NCBI GenBank assembly: GCA_900555725.1
Contig: USMD01000008.1
Coordinates: 1 to 30,239 of the forward strand
Origin: an uncultured Garciella sp.
GTDB lineage: Bacteria > Bacillota > Clostridia > Eubacteriales > Garciellaceae
Length of the DNA stretch: 30,239 nucleotides
Direction: 5' to 3'
Shown here in pieces: positions 24,221 to 30,239 of this stretch (the stretch's first letter is position 1; each line of letters begins with the position of its first letter). Under the pieces are notes generated by a model that saw only the letters and a program-made list of their open reading frames with translations, was not told the DNA's origin and did not search any database. A program made the translations under genes and the position numbers.

Positions 24221-25408
24221 TTAAAGAAATAATCCTGTAACGGTTGCTGATAGAATAGAGGCTAAAATAGAACCACCTAAAAGCTTCATTCCAAATTTAG
24301 AAACAATACTTGCCTTTTCTGCATCAATTCCTTTTACTGTTCCTGCAATAATACCAATAGAAGAAAAGTTTGCGAAACTAGTTAAAAATACTGTTATAAT
24401 TCCAATAGCTTTTTCAGACATCACTTCTAATAATGGTTGAAATTCTAGCATAGCAACAAATTCATTGGTAACAATTTTAGTAGCCATAATGGATCCTGCT
24501 TTTATTAATTCATTAGCTGGGATTCCCATAAGATATCCTATTGGCGCAAAAATATAGCCTAAAATTTGCTGTAAGGTTACACCAGCAAATACCGATTGAA
24601 TAATCCAGTTTACTAACTCCAAAGAAGCAATAAAGGCAATTAAGTTTGCTGCAACAATTAATGCAACCCTTCCTCCATCTAATGCTCCATTTCCCATTGC
24701 TTCAAAAAGGCTTTTGTCGGTACAAACATCTGCGATATCTATTTCGTCATCTTCTTTTGATACTTTTATTGGAGCAATAAAAGAAGAAATAATTAAAGAA
24801 TTAAACATATTTAAAGGCAATGCAATTAAAATATATTTTTCTGGTAAAATTTGAATATAAGAACCAACAATAGAAGCGGATACTGAGCTCATAGCAGATG
24901 CACTAACGGTATAAAGTCGATTTTCAGTTAAATGGTGAAATTGTGATTTAATAGCAAGAAGCGCTTCTGACTGACCAAAAAAGATGCTGTTTACTCCGTT
25001 AAAGGATTCAATTTTAGGTAATCCAGTTGCTTTGGAAACCACTCCTCCTACCCATTTAATGATAGTAGGTAAAATTTTTAAATAGGTTAACACCGATAAA
25101 ATAGTTGCAAAGAAAACAATAAGCAACAATACATTGAAGAAGAAGACTCCCCCCTCTTGTAATTCAAATCCTCCCAATACAAATTGAATTCCTGCTGCTC
25201 CAAATTCTATTAATTTATTAAATACAGATGATATCCCATTAATAATCATGGCTCCAATTTGTGTAGAGAACATAAACCATGTAATAATAAGTTCTAAAAT
25301 TAACATGATTATAATCCCTTTATAATTAATATTTTTTTTATCATTTGATATCAAATATGAAAGAGCAAAAACAATTGCTATTGCTAATAATCCTAAAATA
25401 ATACCCAT
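24221..25408 (-). CDS. nupC: Concentrative nucleoside transporter NupC (CNT family)
   Basis: 395-aa membrane nucleoside importer driven by a cation gradient. CNT family features: FGQSEALLAIKSQFHHL (QSEALLA), TVSASAMSSVSASIVGSYI, ALPLNMFNSLIIS, ANLIAFIASLELVNWI, TNEFVAMLEF and FANFSSIGIIAGTVKGI. About eight to ten hydrophobic helices; normal length. GGGGGGAA precedes the ATG. The 150-nt leader contains a GACGTC-core dyad shared with the deo promoter, suggesting control by the neighbouring HutC-type regulator. Confidence 0.95.
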   Translation of the reverse strand: MGIILGLLAIAIVFALSYLISNDKKNINYKGIIIMLILELIITWFMFSTQIGAMIINGISSVFNKLIEFGAAGIQFVLGGFELQEGGVFFFNVLLLIVFFATILSVLTYLKILPTIIKWVGGVVSKATGLPKIESFNGVNSIFFGQSEALLAIKSQFHHLTENRLYTVSASAMSSVSASIVGSYIQILPEKYILIALPLNMFNSLIISSFIAPIKVSKEDDEIDIADVCTDKSLFEAMGNGALDGGRVALIVAANLIAFIASLELVNWIIQSVFAGVTLQQILGYIFAPIGYLMGIPANELIKAGSIMATKIVTNEFVAMLEFQPLLEVMSEKAIGIITVFLTSFANFSSIGIIAGTVKGIDAEKASIVSKFGMKLLGGSILASILSATVTGLFL

Positions 25409-25488
25409 TTTCTTCCCCCCTTAATAAAATTAATAAAGTAAATGAGTAAATGGTTTTAAAATCCTTTTATTTATAAGTATATAGAAAA

Positions 25489-25505
25489 CAGACCTATGAC
25501 GTCTG
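25489..25505. promoter_or_regulatory. Candidate deo-regulator operator upstream of nupC
   Basis: CAGAC (25489-25493) and GTCTG (25501-25505) form an inverted repeat enclosing CTATGAC, with a GACGTC core at 25498-25503. On the minus strand it reads CAGACGTCATAGGTCTG, sharing CAGACGTC with the dyad in the deo promoter spacer. It lies about 90 nt before the nupC start. Confidence 0.5.
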
Positions 25506-25557
25506 ACTACTTATTTTTCATTAATGGATGAATTCATAAAAAATAATCTGTTCTTTA

Positions 25558-26277
25558 TCATATTCTTTTTCTTAGTACATGAAAGGAGATTTGATCTGAT
25601 CTAAAATAATTAATAGAATATAATACAGGTCGATTATGCTGATCATAATGAATTTGTCGCAATACCAGCAACGGAATCTTTTTATCACAATCCATTATCT
25701 TAGATATTTTTTTATGATAACCAATCGTTTTAATTTCAGTCTCAGCATAGGTAATGATAATTCCTATTTCTTCTAAAGAAGCAAGGATAGACTCTTGATT
25801 TAATGTATATCCCTTTGGCAATAAATGAGCTGGAATTTTATCGATACAATAAACCAATGGAATATTATCTGCAAACCGAACCCGTTTTATTAAAAATACC
25901 TGCTCGTTCTTTTTTAAATTTAATTTTTGAATCTCATTATTATGAGCCTTTACATATCCAGTAAAGTAAATTTGCGTACTTGGTATTTTCCCTTCTCTTT
26001 TAATAGTATCTGTGATACTAAACAATTCTTCAATTCCTTTGGTAAACACCGGTTTTTGATTGATAAAGGTTCCTATTCCATGTTTCCTGACAATGATGTT
26101 TTCTTCTTCTAAAATCCGTAAAGCTTCTCTAAGAGTACTTCTAGATACCCCCAATTGTTTCGAAAATTCTGTCTCCGAAGGTAAACGTTCTCCTGGCTGT
26201 AATTCTTCCTTTTTTATTTTCTCTTTGATTTGCTCTATTACTATTAAATATCGTGGTGTTCGATAATTAAAATTCAT
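25558..26277 (-). CDS. GntR-family (HutC subfamily) regulator of nucleoside genes
   Basis: 239-aa regulator with an N-terminal winged helix-turn-helix (residues about 10-72: LPSETEFSKQLGVSRSTLRE, NIIVRKHGIGTFI) and a C-terminal UTRA ligand-binding domain (IKRVRFADNIPLVYCIDKIP, LLVLRQIHYDQHNRPVLYSI). UTRA regulators usually respond to small phosphorylated or amino metabolites; a nucleoside or deoxyribose phosphate would fit here but is a guess. It is embedded between deoC and nupC, so it probably controls both halves of the locus through the GACGTC dyads. Confidence 0.88.
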   Translation of the reverse strand: MNFNYRTPRYLIVIEQIKEKIKKEELQPGERLPSETEFSKQLGVSRSTLREALRILEEENIIVRKHGIGTFINQKPVFTKGIEELFSITDTIKREGKIPSTQIYFTGYVKAHNNEIQKLNLKKNEQVFLIKRVRFADNIPLVYCIDKIPAHLLPKGYTLNQESILASLEEIGIIITYAETEIKTIGYHKKISKIMDCDKKIPLLVLRQIHYDQHNRPVLYSINYFRSDQISFHVLRKRI

Positions 26278-26415
26278 TTTCCCACCGTCCTCTCTATCTT
26301 CTTCATTTTACATAGTCCATGAACGATTTTCAAGATAACTTACACAAATTAAGGAACGGCAGAAAAGGAAGGAAATCTATTTTTCACCACAATATGATAG
26401 AATCTAAAGCCCCAC

Positions 26416-27078
26416 TTAATCTTCACTAACAATAGCAACACTTGAACTTGCACCAATACGAGATGCACCCGCCTCTATCATTTTTAAAGCGGTTTCTTTA
26501 TCTCGTATTCCGCCAGAAGCCTTTACACCGATGTCTTCTCCAACAGTTTTTCTCATTAAACGAATATCTTCTACCTTTGCTCCTGCGGTAGAAAAACCAG
26601 TAGAAGTTTTTACGTAATCTGCTCCTGCTTGAACAGCAAGTTGACAAGCCTTTACTTTCTCTGCTTCTGTAAGCAAACATGTTTCGATAATCACCTTTAC
26701 CAGTGCTTTTCCCTTTGCTGCATTTACTACTGCACCAATATCTTCCTGTACCGCAGTATATTCTCCTGCTTTTAATTTTCCAATGGCAATTACCATATCT
26801 ACTTCAGATGCTCCATTATCAATGGCATTTTTGGCTTCAAATGCTTTTACTCCTGGTGTTGTAGCTCCCAACGGAAATCCAATGACAGTACATACTTTTA
26901 CATTGGAATTTTTTAATTGTTGGGCCGCCTCTTTCACCCAAATAGGATTGACACATACCGAATAAAATCCATATTCTTTTGCTTCTTTGCATAATTTTTC
27001 AATCTGCTGTTTGGTTGCTTCCGGCTTTAATAAGGTATGATCCATATAATTTGCTAATTTTTTTTTCATTCCTTTCAC
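26416..27078 (-). CDS. deoC: Deoxyribose-phosphate aldolase
   Basis: 220-aa class I aldolase cleaving 2-deoxyribose-5-phosphate to glyceraldehyde-3-phosphate and acetaldehyde. Signatures: YMDHTLLKPEAT, CTVIGFPLGATTPGVKAFEA, EVDMVIAIGKLK, VKVIIETCLLTE, and YVKTSTGFSTAGA with the Schiff-base lysine, then VKASGGIRDKETAL. Normal length. AAAGG precedes the ATG. Follows deoB by 53 nt and provides the last step of deoxynucleoside breakdown. Confidence 0.97.
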   Translation of the reverse strand: MKGMKKKLANYMDHTLLKPEATKQQIEKLCKEAKEYGFYSVCVNPIWVKEAAQQLKNSNVKVCTVIGFPLGATTPGVKAFEAKNAIDNGASEVDMVIAIGKLKAGEYTAVQEDIGAVVNAAKGKALVKVIIETCLLTEAEKVKACQLAVQAGADYVKTSTGFSTAGAKVEDIRLMRKTVGEDIGVKASGGIRDKETALKMIEAGASRIGASSSVAIVSED

Positions 27079-27131
27079 CTCTTGATTCTTTAGTTTCTTT
27101 GATTAAAAAAACATTTCCTTTTCCCCAATTT

Positions 27132-28325
27132 CTATTGGTCATGATTCTTTATTTCTTTTAAAAAGCTTTTTCCATATTTGGGGCTCTTTACTTTAAAGTC
27201 TTCTGCAATGGTTTTTCCAATATCTGCAAAACTTTTTCTTGTTGGAAGAGAACTTCCTTGTTGAATTCCTTTATGATAAACAAGCAATGGTACATACTCT
27301 CTTGTATGATCTGTCCCATGATGAGTAGGATCATTTCCGTGATCTGCTGTAATGATGAGTAAATCTTCATCCCTTAGTTTTTCCAATACTTCTAGTAATC
27401 TAGCATCATATTCTTCTAAAGCCCTTGCATATCCTTGAGGATTTCGTCGATGTCCATATTTAGCATCAAAATCTACTAGATTTAAAAAGCTTAATCCTGT
27501 AAAATCTATTTCCATAGATTTTAATAATTGATCCATTCCATCCATGTTGCTAACGGTATGGAAAGATTGGGTAACTCCTTCCCCACTAAAAATATCAGAA
27601 ATCTTTCCAATGGCTATTACATCATAGCCTTCCTCTTTCAGTTCATTCATAACCGTTCTTCCAAAGGGTTTTAATGCATAATCATGACGATTTGGAGTTC
27701 TCTCAAACGTACCGGGTTTTCCTATAAATGGACGAGCAATCACTCGGCCTACCATATATTTAGGATCATTCAATAACTCTCGACAAAATTTACATATCTC
27801 ATAGAGCTCTTCTAGAGGAATAATTTCTTCATGAGCAGCAATTTGAAATACCGAATCGGCAGAGGTATAGACAATCAAACTGCCATTTTTCATATGCTCT
27901 TGTCCTAATTCTTCAATAATCTCTGTTCCCGATGCAGGCTTGTTTCCAATTACTTTTCTTCCTGTCTTTTCTTCTACTTTGTGAATAATTTCTTCAGGAA
28001 ATCCATTGGGAAAAGTTTGAAAAGGTGTATCAATATAGAGTCCCATCATTTCCCAATGTCCAGTCATAGTATCTTTTCCAACAGATAATTCCTGCATTTT
28101 AGTATAAAAAGCTAACGGCTTTTCTACTGGTTGGATGCCTTTGATTTCTCTAATATTTCCTAATCCTAACGCTTCCATATTGGGCATATTTAAACCATTG
28201 ACTGATTGTGCAATATGCCCTAAAGTATCTGCACCTTTATCATCGTAGTCTTTTGCATCTGGAGATTCTCCGATTCCAACAGAATCCATTACAATTAAAA
28301 ATACTCGTTTAAATTTTTTATCCAT
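27132..28325 (-). CDS. deoB: Phosphopentomutase
   Basis: 397-aa alkaline-phosphatase-superfamily enzyme that converts (deoxy)ribose-1-phosphate to the 5-phosphate, linking the phosphorylases to DeoC. Metal-binding and catalytic segments: LIVMDSVGIGESPDA, the phosphothreonine region SVGKDTMTGHWEM, SADSVFQIAAHEE and ITADHGNDPTHHGTDHTRE. The frame is open 14 codons further, but the ATG at 28325 has AAGGAGGAA at proper spacing and gives the usual N-terminus. Lies 74 nt downstream of the phosphorylase gene. Confidence 0.97.
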   Translation of the reverse strand: MDKKFKRVFLIVMDSVGIGESPDAKDYDDKGADTLGHIAQSVNGLNMPNMEALGLGNIREIKGIQPVEKPLAFYTKMQELSVGKDTMTGHWEMMGLYIDTPFQTFPNGFPEEIIHKVEEKTGRKVIGNKPASGTEIIEELGQEHMKNGSLIVYTSADSVFQIAAHEEIIPLEELYEICKFCRELLNDPKYMVGRVIARPFIGKPGTFERTPNRHDYALKPFGRTVMNELKEEGYDVIAIGKISDIFSGEGVTQSFHTVSNMDGMDQLLKSMEIDFTGLSFLNLVDFDAKYGHRRNPQGYARALEEYDARLLEVLEKLRDEDLLIITADHGNDPTHHGTDHTREYVPLLVYHKGIQQGSSLPTRKSFADIGKTIAEDFKVKSPKYGKSFLKEIKNHDQ

Positions 28326-28399
28326 TTGAAATTCCTCCTTGATGAAACATATATTGATTCTAGGCAAGACATCCGAGTTTCAATCTGAAAAATAAATCT

Positions 28400-29704
28400 T
28401 TACTCATCAATCACATCATAGATGAATGAATGTTTTTCTACTTCTTTGTCAGAAATAGCATAAGCATGCTCAATTTTCTCTACTACTTCAGAAACATCTT
28501 CTCGATTACTATGAATAGTAACAAGAGACTCCCTTTTTTGCACCCTATTCCCAATCTTTTTATTTAATACCAAGCCTACTGATAAATCAATTTCAGACTC
28601 TTTCGTCAATCGTCCTGCTCCTAAAAGACTTGCAGCAATTCCGATTTCATCGGCAGCAATTTGAGAAACAAATCCATCCTCTTTTGCTTTTACTTCAAAG
28701 GTATAAGAAGCAGTGGGCAACTTGCTTGGATCTTCTATAACAGAAGCATCTCCTCCCTGTGCAACAATAAAGGTCTTAAATTTCTCAATAGCTTTTCCAT
28801 AGCGAATGGCTTCTTCTAATTTTTCTCTTGCTTGTTCAATACTATCTGCTTGTTTTCCAAGATAAACCATTCTACTTCCTAATGTTAGGCAAAGTTCTTG
28901 TAAATCAGCAGGCCCTTGTCCCTTTAAAGTATCAATCGCTTCTTTTACTTCAAGAGCATTTCCTACTGCAAATCCCAAAGGTTGATTCATATCAGAGATC
29001 ACGGCAACAGTCTTACGACCAGCCCCATTCCCAATCTGTACCATGGCATGAGCTAGTTCTTTTGCATCTTCTAATTTTTTCATAAAGGCACCAGAACCTG
29101 TCTTAACATCTAGTACAATGGCATCTGCCCCAGCAGCTATTTTTTTACTCATAATAGAACTTGCAATAAGAGGAATGGAATCTACGGTTGCAGTAACATC
29201 ACGTAGTGCATATAATTTTTTATCCGCAGGGGTTAGGTTTCCGCTTTGTCCTACCACTGCTATTTTATTTTTATTGACTAATTCAATAAATTGCTTACTA
29301 TCTATTTCTACTTGAAATCCTCGAATAGATTCTAATTTATCAACAGTTCCCCCAGTATGGCCTAATCCTCTACCAGACATTTTAGCAATAGGAACTCCTA
29401 CTGAAGCAACAAGAGGAGCTAAAACCAAAGTGGTGGTGTCTCCTACTCCACCTGTACTATGTTTATCTACTTTAATTCCCTCGATAGCAGAAAGATCTAC
29501 TTGATCTCCAGATTCTACCATCGCTTGTGTTAAATATACCCTCTCTTGATTTGTCATATCTTGAAAATAAATAGCCATTGCAAAAGCAGACATCTGATAA
29601 TCAGGTATTTCTCCCTCTGTGTATCCTTCAATAGCGGAGTAAATTTCTTCTTTTGTTAGCTCAAAACCATCCCGTTTTTTTTCAATGATATCAATCATTC
29701 TCAT
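28400..29704 (-). CDS. pdp: Pyrimidine-nucleoside phosphorylase
   Basis: 434-aa homodimeric-type phosphorylase of the DeoA/Pdp/TrpD fold that splits uridine, thymidine and deoxyuridine. Signatures: VDKHSTGGVGDTTTLVLAPL (phosphate loop), AKMSGRGLGHTGGTVDKLES, LYALRDVTATVDSIPLIASS, SKKIAAGADAIVLDVKTGSG. The N-terminus MRMIDIIEKKRDG and the length suit Gram-positive Pdp. AAGGAG precedes the ATG at 29704. First gene of the deo transcript, with a clear promoter upstream. Confidence 0.95.
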   Translation of the reverse strand: MRMIDIIEKKRDGFELTKEEIYSAIEGYTEGEIPDYQMSAFAMAIYFQDMTNQERVYLTQAMVESGDQVDLSAIEGIKVDKHSTGGVGDTTTLVLAPLVASVGVPIAKMSGRGLGHTGGTVDKLESIRGFQVEIDSKQFIELVNKNKIAVVGQSGNLTPADKKLYALRDVTATVDSIPLIASSIMSKKIAAGADAIVLDVKTGSGAFMKKLEDAKELAHAMVQIGNGAGRKTVAVISDMNQPLGFAVGNALEVKEAIDTLKGQGPADLQELCLTLGSRMVYLGKQADSIEQAREKLEEAIRYGKAIEKFKTFIVAQGGDASVIEDPSKLPTASYTFEVKAKEDGFVSQIAADEIGIAASLLGAGRLTKESEIDLSVGLVLNKKIGNRVQKRESLVTIHSNREDVSEVVEKIEHAYAISDKEVEKHSFIYDVIDE

Positions 29705-29799
29705 TACAAATCATCTCCTTTTTAATTAATTATGCATGCTTATTTTCCCATTTCTTTTTAGTTGTATGCATACTAATTTGGATTTTAATAATATTGATA

Positions 29800-29807
29800 G
29801 GACGTCC
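29800..29807. promoter_or_regulatory. Second GACGTC-core dyad in the pdp leader
   Basis: GGACGTCC is a perfect 8-bp palindrome about 57 nt downstream of the centre of the CAGACGTCTG dyad, inside the predicted 5' leader of pdp. It shares the GACGTC core and may be an auxiliary operator. Confidence 0.35.
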
Positions 29808-29853
29808 AACAACTTAATGGTATGTAAACCAATTCATTTATCATTCCATCTTT

Positions 29854-29883
29854 ATTGTAATATCAGACGTCTGCTACTGTCAA
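29854..29883 (-). promoter_or_regulatory. Sigma-A promoter of the deo operon with operator in the spacer
   Basis: On the minus strand TTGACA (29883-29878) and TACAAT (29859-29854) are separated by 18 bp. The spacer holds the perfect palindrome CAGACGTCTG (29864-29873), so a protein bound there would block RNA polymerase. About 150 nt upstream of the pdp start. Confidence 0.75.
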
Positions 29884-29947
29884 GTTAAAAGTTGGTTCTT
29901 CCCATAGTTAGTTGAGAGATGGGATTTCTTGTGATTTGTTGAAATGT

Positions 29948-29980
29948 TTGAACCTCTCATGACTAAAGTCACGAGATTCT
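29948..29980 (-). mobile_element. Candidate IS200/IS605 right-end hairpin relic
   Basis: On the minus strand CTCGTGACT-TT-AGTCATGAG (29975-29956) is a 9-bp hairpin with one G-U pair, preceded by GAAT and followed by AGGTTCAA. This pattern resembles the terminal hairpin and TTCAA-type end of IS605-family right ends/omega-RNAs (from memory). No transposase is nearby. The end points toward the deo promoter about 65 nt away. Confidence 0.4.
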
Positions 29981-30196
29981 TAGAAAGAGAGAATATCTGA
30001 TAAAAAGAAACCGTCAATAATTTTGTTGACGATTTCTAGATTGATAAGGTTTTGTATAACTGCAAGTACAACAGGCACAGTAAAGATAATTGCTACAGTT
30101 GCTGAAATAAATCCATTTAATACAAGCGTTAAGAGACTGGCAACTGCAGTGTTATAAGTAAAGTAAAGGGCTTTTACATAAGCATCTATATAATAT
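29980..30196 (-). CDS. Partial second ECF S component with altered C-terminus
   Basis: C-terminal part of a paralogue of the ECF S gene at 22581-23165; its 5' part is cut by the contig end, and the first ten codons of the longer open frame are adapter. It reads YYIDAYVKALYFTYNTAV and continues to VPVVLAV like the left copy. Because 93 bp present in the left copy are missing, it then runs into what is downstream sequence there, adding about 30 residues (from IQNLINLEIVNKIIDG to ILSF). It may be a working variant or a decaying duplicate. Confidence 0.7.
30002..30196 (-). repeat. Right copy of ECF-associated direct repeat
   Basis: Matches 22449-22509 joined directly to 22600-22735 of the left copy, in the same orientation, so the whole deo locus is bracketed by direct repeats. 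Substitutions are scattered, which argues against an assembly duplicate. Confidence 0.85.
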
Positions 30197-30239
30197 CTGT
30201 CTCTTATACACATCTCCGAGCCCACGAGACAGGCAGAAA
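30197..30239 (-). other. Nextera read-2 adapter with i7 index (not genomic)
   Basis: CTGTCTCTTATACACATCT followed by CCGAGCCCACGAGAC is the Nextera Read 2 transposase adapter. It is followed by AGGCAGAA, which I recognise as an i7 index (N703). It creates the false N-terminus MGSEMCIRDR of the open frame on the minus strand. Confidence 0.97.

Noticed and set aside
29895..29930. CCCAT/ATGGG hairpin upstream of the deo promoter as an attenuator
   Set aside because: It lies upstream of the predicted transcription start, so it cannot act in the deo leader; the stem is only 5-6 bp.

Overview
The window is AT-rich, densely coding and full of strong AGGAGG/GGGG-type ribosome binding sites. Its gene families (glutamate mutase, methylaspartate ammonia-lyase, nickel-pincer lactate racemase, mannose-class PTS, ECF transporter, Pdp-type deo genes) point to a fermentative, strictly anaerobic Firmicute of the class Clostridia. 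Both ends carry Nextera transposase adapter sequence (1-35 and 30197-30239), so it is an untrimmed assembled contig and both terminal genes are cut.

Layout on the + strand. (1) 36-4730: a lactate block, FAD-type lactate dehydrogenase (5' truncated), L-lactate permease and LarA racemase, in the same order as lctD-lctE-lctF of acetogens. (2) 4932-8923: an AgaS-type sugar-phosphate isomerase/deaminase and a complete four-gene mannose-class PTS (EIIB, EIIC, EIID, EIIA), followed by an internally deleted amino-sugar deacetylase. (3) 9577-20488: a GntR regulator and a complete methylaspartate pathway of glutamate fermentation: GlmS, GlmL, GlmE, methylaspartate ammonia-lyase, a two-subunit class I hydratase (predicted mesaconase), and CitD/CitE/CitF/CitC (predicted citramalate lyase plus its ligase). 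Together these would turn glutamate into ammonia, acetate and pyruvate.

Layout on the - strand. 20740-22146 holds two small conserved proteins (DUF2508-like and pRiA4b ORF-3-like), then a glycerol dehydrogenase fragment. 22581-29704 is a nucleoside salvage locus, read from right to left: pyrimidine-nucleoside phosphorylase, DeoB, DeoC, a HutC-type GntR regulator, NupC, DeoD and an ECF S component. It is bracketed by a second, diverged partial copy of the ECF S gene at the right edge.

The most interesting non-coding content: (a) four related palindromic elements with conserved inverted arms and an inner GATAGATG...CATCTATC-type stem, each just upstream of a metabolic gene (lctP, larA, PTS EIIB, mal); (b) a roughly 210-nt multi-hairpin element after citC that looks like an orphan IS200/IS605 right end/omega-RNA scaffold; (c) a second IS605-like terminal hairpin just upstream of the deo promoter; (d) candidate operators: GACGTC-core dyads at the deo and nupC promoters, and a perfect 15-bp dyad overlapping the start of the glutamate regulator transcript. 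No rRNA, tRNA, CRISPR array or intact transposase gene was seen.
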